Below, in pieces: positions 27,050 to 35,726 of a stretch of 64,000 nucleotides of DNA. The first letter of the stretch is position 1. Every line of letters starts with the position of its first letter. Both the position numbers and the translations under genes were made by a program. This stretch comes from CAIQPV01 sp964480365 (GTDB lineage: Bacteria; Pseudomonadota; Gammaproteobacteria; Burkholderiales; Gallionellaceae), in contig CAYZPM010000008.1 of the NCBI GenBank assembly GCA_964480365.1, forward strand, positions 21,315 through 85,314, written 5' to 3'. The notes beneath the pieces were generated by a model. That model saw only the letters and a program-made list of their open reading frames with translations. It was not told where the DNA came from and did no database searches.

Positions 27050-30000
27050 TCACTCGACCTCGCGTAGCACGCCGTCCTCAAACAGCAAGGCACAACGCAC
27101 CGTCTTGTCTGCATAAACAGCCTGCATGGCAGTGCAGTATTCCCGCATCTGGGCCCGATACGGCGCAACGTCAGGCTTGGCACCGGTCTTGTAATCCAGC
27201 ACCCACACTTCATCGTCGAATTCAACCAGACGATCAATCCGTTTCAATTCACCGTGCGCGTTGATGTAGGGCATTTCGTTGCAAGCATTGCGGTAGTGTT
27301 GCGGATCGAAGTAGCGTTGCAGATTCGGCAACGCGAGCAGGTGTTGCGCTTGCTGCCAGAGCGAGTCCATTTCATTGGAAGGAATACCACAGCGTTGTTG
27401 TAACTCGCCTTTATCACTTACTGCTTGTGGCGGCACGAGGTGTTGCAGCAGTGCGTGCAGCCAAGTGCCGTGCCGCTGCTCAGAAGTAGTGCGCGCTGTG
27501 CGCTGTCCTGTGGGAATGGGTAGGCGCAACATTTGCTTAATGTTGTCGCTCTCGCGCAGGCGGGAGTCCATATCTGATTGGATGGATTCCCGCCTGCGCG
27601 GGATAACCAGCGACTTGCCCGCTTGTGGGCTTAGTCGAATGGCTAGCCGTTCTATCAATGACGAACCTAATAACGGGTTATCGCACTGCTTCACCGCTTC
27701 CACGATGCGCCCATACCATGATTCTTCCGCCGCTTCGCCATTGCCACTCACCAGCAACGCCTGTTTGGCGCGCGTCATGGCAACGTACAGCAAGTTCATT
27801 TCTTCGCGCCGCGCATAAGCCTCGTCCGCATCGAAATAAGGCGCGCGCTTCGCACCGCGTCCGCGTTTGTCGCTGTACAGAGAGAAATGCGTCGGGCGCG
27901 GTTCGTTGGGCTGCCAGTCGAGCAACACGCCGTAACTGTCGGCTTTGCGCTGCGTGTCGTTGGCATCCAGCAGCCACACGATGGGCGCTTCCAGACCTTT
28001 TGCCTCATGCACCGTGTAAATGCGCAACGCATTACCGACCTCGCCCACTTTGCCCTCGTCCGGCGATTCGTTTTCCGCCGCGCGTAATTCACGCAACTCG
28101 GCGAGGAAGCGCGGCAGACTGGGATAGCGTCCGGCATCAACGTTAAGCGCGATTTCCATGAAAGCTTGCAGGTTAGCACGCACCGTTTCATACAGATCGA
28201 CAGGCAGTGCGGCAGCGTAGCGATGCAGCAGATCGCCTTCGAAATAAATGCGGTCGAGCAGGTCATGCACCGGCAGTTTGTCGGCAAGTTGCAGCCAATC
28301 TTTTAACAGACGATGGGCGCGTTGCAGTTCGGCGGATGCTTCACCTTCGGCAACGCGTTGGAGGCGACCCCACCAGCTTCCCTCCGCCTCTTCCGCGACC
28401 TGCATCAAGTCCTCATCCGAACACGCGAACAGCGGCGAACGCAGTGCCTGCGCTAGCTCCAGATCGGCGAACGGCGTAATCAGGAAAATCAGCAGCGCCT
28501 GAATATCTTCTGCTTCCAGCGTATCGAGCAGTCCGCCGCGCCGCGAGGTTAAAAACGGGATGTGGCGCGCACGTAACGCATGTTCGTACACGCGCAGATG
28601 CGTGCGCTTGCGTACCAGCACCATGATGTCGCGGTATTCGACGCGGCGCAGCGTGCCGTCCTCTTCCTGGACGCTCCAATTTGCGACTATGTTAGCGATG
28701 TGCGTAGCGAATTGCTCGGCTTCGATTTCGCGTGATCCATTTTGCTCTTCGGTGCGCGGTGTGGTAAGCGGGTTGCGCAGGCCCCCTCCCCAGCCGTCCC
28801 CCGAGGCGAGAGGGAGATGTCCTTCTGCCTCATTCAGAGGCAGCACCTCAACGTGACCAGGTAGATTTTGATGATGGGCAATGTGCTGCTCGAAATTCAC
28901 AAAACCTTCAGGATGTTCGGAAAATACGCTGTTTACCGTTTCCAGCACCGCAGGGGAATTGCGTCGCGTCGTGTTTTGCGTGAGGTAATGCGCGCCGAAT
29001 TCGCTTTCCAGAAATTCTCGCACTACGCCGAACAACCGCGCGTCGGCGCGCCGAAAGCGGTAGATGGATTGTTTTGGATCACCCACCACGAACACGGTGG
29101 GCCGCGAGTCTACAGCGACGGCAGCGGAAAACCACGCTTGCAATATCTGCCACTGCAACGGGTTGGTGTCCTGAAACTCGTCCAGCAGCACATGCTTATA
29201 GCGGCTATCCAGCTTGTATTGCATGTACTCGGCACAATCGCTCTGGTTGAGCAAGCGGCACACTTGCCATTCCAGATCGGTGAAGTCCATTTGCTGCGAG
29301 CGCAACTTCAATTCCTGATAGTGCTCCAGCAGTGCAGCCCCGCAATGCAGCGCGGCCTGGTTCATACGCAATGCTTCGAGTTCGGTCAGATCATTGCGTA
29401 CGGTTTGCATCTTCTCGAACAATACATCACGCGCCAACAGGAAAGATTCTGCATCCTGCTTTTTTGTCGGATTGAAACTGCGCGGCTCATCGGCCTGGGT
29501 GTACAGAGAGAGCGTTAGCGCAGCAAAGCGCTGGTGAGGATCAGCCACGGCCCAAGCAGTTTGCAGCTTGTCGGCATTATTGCACTGCGTCTCCGTACCG
29601 GTCGATAACGCTTGTGCAAAGGCATACACGGCGGCTTGCAGCGTTGCATCGGTGCAGGCATCGGCAATCGGGTCGGCATCCATATCCACTTCGAATTCGT
29701 TGCGCAAATGTTCCATTGCCCACGTCACGGCATCTTCCTGCCCACTGGAGTATGCCCACCACTCGGCGCGCTTGTGCACAAAATTTTCCAGCAATGCTCG
29801 CGTGCTGTGTAATCCATATTCGGTGAACAGCCACTGCATGAACTGCGCGGCTTCTCCATCGGGCGCGGCGCGCAAACTATCGGCAAATGCCTGCCACGCC
29901 TCATCGCGCATCGCCGAAGTACGCTCCAGTAATTGCATCCCGACCGGCACCCCGGCATTCAGCGGCGCGCGCTGGATAATCTGCATAAACCAGCCGTGAA

Positions 30001-30349
30001 AGGTGCTAATGGTAATAGCGGGCTGCGCCAGCAGCGCGTCGCGGTACAGGCCGCGTGCTTTTTCAAGGAACACATCGTCGATGTCATCGAGCGCGCGTTC
30101 GCGCAGGAATTGGCGCACGGTATCGTCGTCCTGCACCGCGAGCAGATGTAGCCACTCGTGCAGGCGTGCCTGCATCTCCTGCGCTGCCTTGCGCGTGAAA
30201 GTGATAGCAAGTATCTCGCCGGGTTTCACACCATCCAGTAACAGGCGCACGATACGCGACACCAGCAGCCAGGTCTTGCCGCTGCCCGCGCAGGCTTCGA
30301 CGACGACGCTGTTTTGTGGATCGAGCGCGATGTTGTTATTCATGCTCAT
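27050..30349 (-). CDS. AddA/RecB-like UvrD-family helicase-nuclease
   Basis: Probable helicase-nuclease for double-strand break repair, paired with the PD-(D/E)XK protein upstream. About 1,099 residues: Walker A VVEACAGSGKTWLL near residue 20, ITFTRKAAQEM, ISTFHGW, motif II LLDEFQDTNPLQW near 390, GDPKQSIYRFRRAD, VHEAKGLEAPIVWLLD, LLYVAMTRAKQALL, and a C-terminal RecB nuclease motif (EVWVLDYKTG). The ATG at 30349 overlaps the upstream stop by four bases. Residues ~900-933 (LSPQAGKSLVIPRRRE and following) are encoded by a dispersed repeat and are not part of the conserved fold. Confidence 0.9.
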   Translation of the reverse strand: MSMNNNIALDPQNSVVVEACAGSGKTWLLVSRIVRLLLDGVKPGEILAITFTRKAAQEMQARLHEWLHLLAVQDDDTVRQFLRERALDDIDDVFLEKARGLYRDALLAQPAITISTFHGWFMQIIQRAPLNAGVPVGMQLLERTSAMRDEAWQAFADSLRAAPDGEAAQFMQWLFTEYGLHSTRALLENFVHKRAEWWAYSSGQEDAVTWAMEHLRNEFEVDMDADPIADACTDATLQAAVYAFAQALSTGTETQCNNADKLQTAWAVADPHQRFAALTLSLYTQADEPRSFNPTKKQDAESFLLARDVLFEKMQTVRNDLTELEALRMNQAALHCGAALLEHYQELKLRSQQMDFTDLEWQVCRLLNQSDCAEYMQYKLDSRYKHVLLDEFQDTNPLQWQILQAWFSAAVAVDSRPTVFVVGDPKQSIYRFRRADARLFGVVREFLESEFGAHYLTQNTTRRNSPAVLETVNSVFSEHPEGFVNFEQHIAHHQNLPGHVEVLPLNEAEGHLPLASGDGWGGGLRNPLTTPRTEEQNGSREIEAEQFATHIANIVANWSVQEEDGTLRRVEYRDIMVLVRKRTHLRVYEHALRARHIPFLTSRRGGLLDTLEAEDIQALLIFLITPFADLELAQALRSPLFACSDEDLMQVAEEAEGSWWGRLQRVAEGEASAELQRAHRLLKDWLQLADKLPVHDLLDRIYFEGDLLHRYAAALPVDLYETVRANLQAFMEIALNVDAGRYPSLPRFLAELRELRAAENESPDEGKVGEVGNALRIYTVHEAKGLEAPIVWLLDANDTQRKADSYGVLLDWQPNEPRPTHFSLYSDKRGRGAKRAPYFDADEAYARREEMNLLYVAMTRAKQALLVSGNGEAAEESWYGRIVEAVKQCDNPLLGSSLIERLAIRLSPQAGKSLVIPRRRESIQSDMDSRLRESDNIKQMLRLPIPTGQRTARTTSEQRHGTWLHALLQHLVPPQAVSDKGELQQRCGIPSNEMDSLWQQAQHLLALPNLQRYFDPQHYRNACNEMPYINAHGELKRIDRLVEFDDEVWVLDYKTGAKPDVAPYRAQMREYCTAMQAVYADKTVRCALLFEDGVLREVE
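27549..27650. repeat. dispersed repeats inside the AddA-like gene
   Basis: 27549-27602 is an imperfect hairpin (TCGCGCAGGCGGGAGTCCAT against ATGGATTCCCGCCTGCGCGG), the same family as 25013-25127. It runs into CCAGCGACTTGCC...CTTAGTCGAATGGCTAG, the second repeat family seen also near 33690, 35560 and 57880. The reading frame stays open throughout. Confidence 0.85.
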
Positions 30350-33096
30350 GCCGCGCTCCATTCACTCTTGCGGCACAAGCCGCGCATCTCGCAATACGTG
30401 CAAGCCTCGTCCACACCGTGCGCAGGCATGGCCGCGCCGTTACGCATCTGCGCGAACAACTCCGTCAGGCGCTCGATATTTGCTTGCGCCAGTTCCGGCA
30501 AATCCTGCGGCGGCACAACTGCAATCACCTTGTCCTTTTCAATGCTGATGAAAGCCGCCTCGTCGGCCTCGTACACGCTAGCGTAGCAAGGCAGCTGCAC
30601 GTCCTCGCCCGCCTCCTTGAGCTTGTTGCGCAACCTGCCTGCATCCATCATCTTGTAATCCAGCACCCGCACTGTGCCATCGGCCTGAACATCCACGCGG
30701 TCTATGCGCCCGCGCAACATCAGCTCGTCGGTCAGCGGCAACTCAAACGGCACTTCGCCGTTTTGATAACGCCAGCCCTCCGCTTCGCTTTTCAGTTGCG
30801 CATCCAGATACGCTGGGATCGCCTGCTGCCAGCGCAGCAGCCAGGCGCGCGCCAGATAGTCGCGCTCCACGGCGGGCGCAAACACCTCGCCGCTAATGTG
30901 CTGCAACACCTCTTCCAGCGTCGCGCGGGTGTGTTCGTTTAAAACCGGAAACTGTTGATGGAAGCGATGCAATATGTCATGCACCCACTCGCCATAATCG
31001 CGTTTCTCCACACCCTCGCGCACTTCATCCATTTCGTTGAGGCGCAGCATGTGTCGCGCATAAAACTGGTATGGGCAGGCAACCAGGCTGTTATAGCCGC
31101 TGGCCGAAATGCGGCCTGGAATAAGGTTTTGCGGCACAGCAGGCTCGGGCATGGCAGCCGCTTCTGGCAAGGGAAAATCAGTTCCGCGCACCTGTACATC
31201 TTCCAGCAGTGCGCCCAGTTCGCGCTCCGCCAGATCGTCGCCGTAAGCCAGTTCATGCAGCGCGCGCAACATTTCTAGGTAAGGACTCAGCAGATTCTTC
31301 TCGCCGCTCTTGCTGGCCTGCCAAGTGGCCAGCACCGTGTCATTCATGGCCAGCAGCGCCAGCAGGTCATCGCGCTGCTGCGCCAAATGCACCTCGCGTG
31401 TCGGCAAGCCGAGCGTGCTGCGCACTGCGTCGTTAAACCACACGCTGCCGTTGTCTCCGCTGGGCAGGTGCGTAGCATCAGCACCGAGCAGCAGCACCGC
31501 ATCGAAACTGCGCCAGCGAGTGGCGGCGAGATGGGTGAGCAGCACCGGGCTGTCTATCGCGGAATCGCGGAAGGTATGCGCGTCGAGCTGCTGCGCCAGC
31601 CAGTGCCTCCATTCGGCGAGGCTGAAACGCGTATTGTCCGCCGCCAGTTCCTGCTGCCAAGTTTTCAACGCCTGCAACAGCTGCGCGCCCGCCGCGTCCC
31701 CTCCAAGTCCTTGCGTCACACCTAGTACAGCCAGACTATCATCCAGCGCATGCAGCCAGCCGCTCAAGGTATCGCTGTTTTTACGCAATGTCTCTGCCGC
31801 CTGACGCAACCGCACCAGCGCCACCTGCACCTCGTTCGCGCCGTGCGCCAAATCGAGAAAAGCATCGAGGTGCGAAGCCACCCCATGTTTGCGCACCAGT
31901 TGTTCGAGCTGATACACCGCCTGCTTGCGTTCTTGCGAGGATTGATCGGCGAAGATGAACGGCGACTTGAGCAAGTCGAGCAAATCCTGATAATAAAAAT
32001 CGCTTTGCAGCGCATCCAGCCAGCGCATCAGCACCGTGCTCACCGCCAGCGTGGACATCGTCCAGCCACTTTCGTCGCACACCAGCACCCCGGCGCGTTC
32101 CAGCAAAGCGCGCACGCGCCGCGCCACCAGACGGTCTTGTGCGACAAGCGCGATGCTCTGCTTGCCCGCCAGCAGCCAGCGCCGCACCTGCACCTCGGCG
32201 GCGCGCGCCTCCTGCTCCAGGCTGTGCGCGCCGAACAGACTTAACGTTCGCCCCATAGAGCTTTTGGTCGGGCACCCGTCTGAGTCCGTCGAAGGGAGGT
32301 TTAATACGGCATGAGGATAATGTTCGCGCAAGTGAGCAGCTTGATCGCGCAAATGGGAAGAGGGAAGTTGCAACGCCGTATGCAGCACCGCACAACTCGC
32401 CTCGTCTACCGCCATCTCGCGCAAATCAAAAACCTTGACCGGCGCATGTTCTGCATACGCCTCCAGAAAGTGCGCCTCCGGCGCAGCAAGAGTGGAAGCC
32501 AGCAGCACAACCAGCGGCGCATCCGCCTGAAGCGCCAAGTGCGCCAAACGCTGCTGATAAGCACGCGCGGCATCCAGTTCGCCGCTGGCGCTCATCGCAT
32601 ACCACAACTCATGCACCACGCGCGCCTCGAACTGCATCGAGGCATTGCGCTTGGCCTGATACGCGCTCTCCAGTTGCGAGAGGAAATCTTCTTCGTCTTG
32701 CGGCAGCGTGACATGGTGCTGCGTCAGCTCATCCAGCAGGCTGCGCAACTCGCTGGCGATGCCCCACAGATCGGCATCGGCAAACCACTTGCGCGCGCGC
32801 AGCGCCTGATACAAAGTGGCGGCGCGGCAAGTGTCGGGAACAACGGAAGAGGAGAGGGGAACCGACTGCGCCCAGTCGTTGAGCGTAACCATCTGCGGCA
32901 ACAACAAAGCTGGCCGTTTCGTCAATCGGGCAAGCGCTTGCGCCAGCGGCTGCGCCACATGATAGTTAGGCAACAGCACGATGGCACGGCGCAAGTCGGG
33001 AATCTCGTGCGCGTGCTGCGCGAGTATGTGGCGCGCGACGCTATCAAAAAAAACAGCGGACGCCGTTTGCGCACCGCCGTTAATGGCTGGCTTCAT
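30346..33096 (-). CDS. AddB-like PD-(D/E)XK nuclease (DNA repair)
   Basis: Likely partner of the AddA-like helicase in a two-subunit break-processing enzyme. The 916-residue protein has a helicase-like N-terminal half without a Walker A motif, then a C-terminal nuclease domain: RISASGYNSLVACPYQFYAR with a first cysteine, GRIDRVDVQADGTVRVLDYK with the active-site Asp and Lys, and a final CTYCEMRGLC cluster. The spaced cysteines suggest the AddB-type iron-sulfur clasp. Residues ~266-281 (PSTDSDGCPTKSSM) look repeat-derived and share DNA with the FtsE tail. Stop overlaps the downstream start. Confidence 0.85.
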   Translation of the reverse strand: MKPAINGGAQTASAVFFDSVARHILAQHAHEIPDLRRAIVLLPNYHVAQPLAQALARLTKRPALLLPQMVTLNDWAQSVPLSSSVVPDTCRAATLYQALRARKWFADADLWGIASELRSLLDELTQHHVTLPQDEEDFLSQLESAYQAKRNASMQFEARVVHELWYAMSASGELDAARAYQQRLAHLALQADAPLVVLLASTLAAPEAHFLEAYAEHAPVKVFDLREMAVDEASCAVLHTALQLPSSHLRDQAAHLREHYPHAVLNLPSTDSDGCPTKSSMGRTLSLFGAHSLEQEARAAEVQVRRWLLAGKQSIALVAQDRLVARRVRALLERAGVLVCDESGWTMSTLAVSTVLMRWLDALQSDFYYQDLLDLLKSPFIFADQSSQERKQAVYQLEQLVRKHGVASHLDAFLDLAHGANEVQVALVRLRQAAETLRKNSDTLSGWLHALDDSLAVLGVTQGLGGDAAGAQLLQALKTWQQELAADNTRFSLAEWRHWLAQQLDAHTFRDSAIDSPVLLTHLAATRWRSFDAVLLLGADATHLPSGDNGSVWFNDAVRSTLGLPTREVHLAQQRDDLLALLAMNDTVLATWQASKSGEKNLLSPYLEMLRALHELAYGDDLAERELGALLEDVQVRGTDFPLPEAAAMPEPAVPQNLIPGRISASGYNSLVACPYQFYARHMLRLNEMDEVREGVEKRDYGEWVHDILHRFHQQFPVLNEHTRATLEEVLQHISGEVFAPAVERDYLARAWLLRWQQAIPAYLDAQLKSEAEGWRYQNGEVPFELPLTDELMLRGRIDRVDVQADGTVRVLDYKMMDAGRLRNKLKEAGEDVQLPCYASVYEADEAAFISIEKDKVIAVVPPQDLPELAQANIERLTELFAQMRNGAAMPAHGVDEACTYCEMRGLCRKSEWSAA

Positions 33097-33101
33097 AGTG
33101 T

Positions 33102-33425
33102 TTAGCGTTCCAGCAGATGCAATTTATTTTTCACGTCTTTCCACTCGTCTGCATCGGCGGGCGCACCCTTCTTCACGACAATGGGCTTCCACCGCTTCGC
33201 CAGTTCAGCATTCAGCGCAATAAACTGGCGCTGATCCTGCGGCAAATCATCCTCGGCATAAATCGCCTCCGCCGGGCATTCCGCCACGCACAAAGTGCAG
33301 TCTATGCACTCATCCGGATCAATCGCCAGAAAATTCGGCCCCTCGCGGAAACAGTCCACCGGGCAGACATCCACGCAATCGGTGTACTTGCACTTGATAC
33401 ACGCTTCGGTGACAACGTAAGTCAT
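33102..33425 (-). CDS. fdxA: seven-iron ferredoxin FdxA
   Basis: Small electron carrier with one 3Fe-4S and one 4Fe-4S cluster. The 107-residue protein starts MTYVVTEACIKCKYTDCVDV, continues CPVDCFREG, then DECIDCTLCVAECPAEAIYAE, and has the longer C-terminal tail (KWRWKPI-type: AKRWKPIVVKK) typical of the Azotobacter FdI class. The stop of the AddB-like gene's start region lies only five bases away, so the two may share a transcript starting here. Confidence 0.95.
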   Translation of the reverse strand: MTYVVTEACIKCKYTDCVDVCPVDCFREGPNFLAIDPDECIDCTLCVAECPAEAIYAEDDLPQDQRQFIALNAELAKRWKPIVVKKGAPADADEWKDVKNKLHLLER

Positions 33426-33542
33426 AGTGGTGGCTCCTCTTTGGGCGAATGCATCATTCTAACTTACGAGGGTTTAATTTTGCGGAGCGGGTACTTTAAT
33501 TTGTACAGACAAAACCAACTTCGCCGGGGCAGCCCAGGAATT

Positions 33543-33576
33543 GGTTACATTTCTTGTCTTGCCAAGAAATGTAACC
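33543..33576. repeat. perfect 14-bp hairpin
   Basis: GGTTACATTTCTTG and its exact complement CAAGAAATGTAACC around a six-base loop. No T-tract follows, so it is more like a dispersed palindromic repeat than a terminator. Confidence 0.75.
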
Positions 33577-33588
33577 GAGAGAAGGCCC

Positions 33589-33784
33589 CCCCAATCTGCC
33601 ACCTCTTCAAGATTCCCTGCGTTGCTCGGCTGGTCAGGCTTCCTCATAAACTCGCACGATCCGCTACGCGGCCACATGCTCAAACATAACCAGCGACTTG
33701 CTGGCGACTTTTTCCAGCTTAGTCGATTGGCTATGCAAAGCTATTCGTCAAAATTCCCTGACCAGTCTCCACTACTCGTTGGCG
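33589..33784 (+). repeat. left copy of ~195-bp inverted repeat flanking hipH
   Basis: Matches the reverse complement of 35479-35673 with roughly ten differences over 195 bases. The core contains CCAGCGACTTGCTGGCGACT and CTTAGTCGATTGGCTATG, a motif pair that recurs elsewhere in the window. Confidence 0.9.
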
Positions 33785-33879
33785 GATGAGGGAGAAGTGG
33801 AAGTACGCAGAGAGTGCGTCAAGATCAACAGGCACTATTGGAAAGCGTGAACATCCGCTTGGGCGCGAAGCGGACTATG

Positions 33880-35208
33880 TTAAGAAGCTGACCGTGCCAA
33901 ATTAATTAAATTTTCGCGCTCAATAAATTCCTTGAACTCATCAGAAATCCGTGCATCACTTGCTACTCTTTCCCAGAAATTACGTGCCATATTTTGTATG
34001 ACAGCGATGGTTTCAGAATCTAGATGGAGACCCTTATATTCTGGCAAAACAAAACTATATGGCAGCACCTCTCCCCCACTTTTTGGTGCAAATCCCATTG
34101 AACACATGTCATACACAGGCAGCAGTCTGAACACGCCTCCGTCTATGGAAAAACTCAAATTGCCCAAATGCATATCGGAATTATTAATTAAGCGCCCAAA
34201 CCACCATAGACACTCTGCGTCATAAACATGCTGCCAACTAACCAGTTTTTTCCTATATAGCGCATCCAGCACCCTTGGCCAATCGCTCCCAATCCCGGTA
34301 AATTCAGCATCGATACATTGTAGGGATAACATGGGCATGCGCCCAAACTCCCCGGTTCTATCGAATCGCTGCGATTCGAGGAATAGCCTGCCGTCCATTT
34401 CAATCAGCCGCGTTTCTGCAGCGGGACAGTTTCTGCTATGAAGGGCTTCTGTAGCGCAATACTCCGTAATCAAGATATCACGCCACCTATGGGCAACATC
34501 ACTGTTACCCAGAGGCGAGAACTTAACGATGACGTGCGCCGAACGATGGCCGCAGAATGTGGTAAATTTTGGTTGCTCACCACCGGCAGATGAGCCGGGG
34601 ATAACCCCGCTCATTACACTATCTGCGAGCGCAGGATAATCTTTTTCTGTCGTCACAACGGGCTTCCGCCTCATACGCAAAAGTGCTTGTTCGCCGAACT
34701 TGAAATTTCCCGGAAGATCATCGCCATTCGAAATCAAATAACGCCCTATGTGATTTGTATTCCAATGTCTTGGATCGGCTGGAAAATCACTGGATAGTCT
34801 AGCCAAATCTTCCGCGATTTGCCGCCCCATAAAACCTTGAGGGCACAGATCACTCAAGAAGTAGGGCAAGTCTGGATACAGACCGCTTCCGCTTTGGCCT
34901 AATAGAACTTGGGGCATACCTGTCGCTGGTTCGACAAAAAAACCGCTAGGTGCCAAGGGGCGTATATATGCAACCAAAACAGTATTTCCATGCGCATCGA
35001 CCATAACCAGAGGAAGCTTGTTGCCTCCACCAAATGCATTGCGAGTCATTGCATATTTGGGTGGGCGCATATTGGGTAATGTGACAACGGCATCACCCAT
35101 ACCTCTCAGTTGTCGCGACACCGCAGTTTGGCTCAAACCTGTCTCAGCTTGTATTTCCTTAGAGGTTGCCGAGCCTCGCATCAAATATTCGCTTATAGTT
35201 AGTGCCAT
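33880..35208 (-). CDS. hipH: HipA-family serine/threonine kinase with N-terminal HTH (HipH/YjjJ-like)
   Basis: A 442-residue protein matching the size and layout of E. coli YjjJ (HipH). Residues 1-60 form a winged helix (ATSKEIQAETGLSQTAVSRQ), so the regulator and kinase are in one chain. The kinase part has the Gly-rich loop IPGSSAGGEQPKFT, a conserved DILITEYCA helix, LFLESQRFDR, the catalytic loop INNSDMHLGNLSF near residue 340 and the metal motif LLPVYDMCSM. HipA kinases phosphorylate aminoacyl-tRNA synthetases or similar targets. No separate hipB lies beside it. AT-rich upstream DNA probably carries its promoter. The gene is boxed by long inverted repeats. Confidence 0.88.
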   Translation of the reverse strand: MALTISEYLMRGSATSKEIQAETGLSQTAVSRQLRGMGDAVVTLPNMRPPKYAMTRNAFGGGNKLPLVMVDAHGNTVLVAYIRPLAPSGFFVEPATGMPQVLLGQSGSGLYPDLPYFLSDLCPQGFMGRQIAEDLARLSSDFPADPRHWNTNHIGRYLISNGDDLPGNFKFGEQALLRMRRKPVVTTEKDYPALADSVMSGVIPGSSAGGEQPKFTTFCGHRSAHVIVKFSPLGNSDVAHRWRDILITEYCATEALHSRNCPAAETRLIEMDGRLFLESQRFDRTGEFGRMPMLSLQCIDAEFTGIGSDWPRVLDALYRKKLVSWQHVYDAECLWWFGRLINNSDMHLGNLSFSIDGGVFRLLPVYDMCSMGFAPKSGGEVLPYSFVLPEYKGLHLDSETIAVIQNMARNFWERVASDARISDEFKEFIERENLINLARSAS

Positions 35209-35726
35209 TTGAGTAACCCACTTAAATAATGACTAGATAAATGAATTCTATATTCTATATAACTATATGTAAATTATTTTATTATTTTAAATTAAGTTTA
35301 AATATGTACTATCTTTTAGACTAGATTATTACTGTGTTGCTGGTTCATAGTCAGTTGTTGCCAAAGAGTTATCAAGGGTAGGCTCAATTTCGTAAGGTCT
35401 GCTCACTTAGCGAAGATTGGCAGGCGGTTTGAAAATTTGGTGATGCGCTCTTTGCGCACCTCCCCTTTCCCCTGTTTCGCCACCGAGTAGCGCAGGCTGG
35501 TCAGGGAATTCTGACGAATAGCTTTGCATAGCCAATCGACTAAGCTGGAAAAAGTCGCCAGCAAGTCGCTGGTTATGTTTGAGCATGTGGCCGCGTAGCG
35601 GATCGTGCGAGTTTATGAGGAAGCCTGTCCAGTCGAGCAACGCAGGGAATCTCGAAGAGGTGGCGGATTGGGGCGATTTTTTTGTATTGGCTGTAAAAAA
35701 GCGCAGACAAGTCTGCGCACTCCATA
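35209..35726. other. AT-rich promoter region of hipH plus right inverted repeat
   Basis: 35209-35340 is very AT-rich and presumably drives hipH. 35479-35673 is the right copy of the inverted repeat. No gene seen. Confidence 0.6.
35479..35673 (-). repeat. right copy of ~195-bp inverted repeat flanking hipH
   Basis: Reverse complement of 33589-33784 at about 95% identity. It ends about 55 bases from the pmbA stop codon. Confidence 0.9.

Larger units (their letters stand above)
33426..33879. other. repeat-filled stretch between fdxA and hipH
   Basis: Contains the fdxA promoter region, a perfect 14-bp hairpin at 33543-33576 and the left copy of the ~195-bp inverted repeat. Open frames here are repeat-derived, not genes. 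Confidence 0.7.

Noticed and set aside
33474..33789. Short open frames (about 70-80 codons) in the inverted repeats near hipH
   Set aside because: They are translations of the dispersed repeat, occur in both copies, and have no ribosome site.
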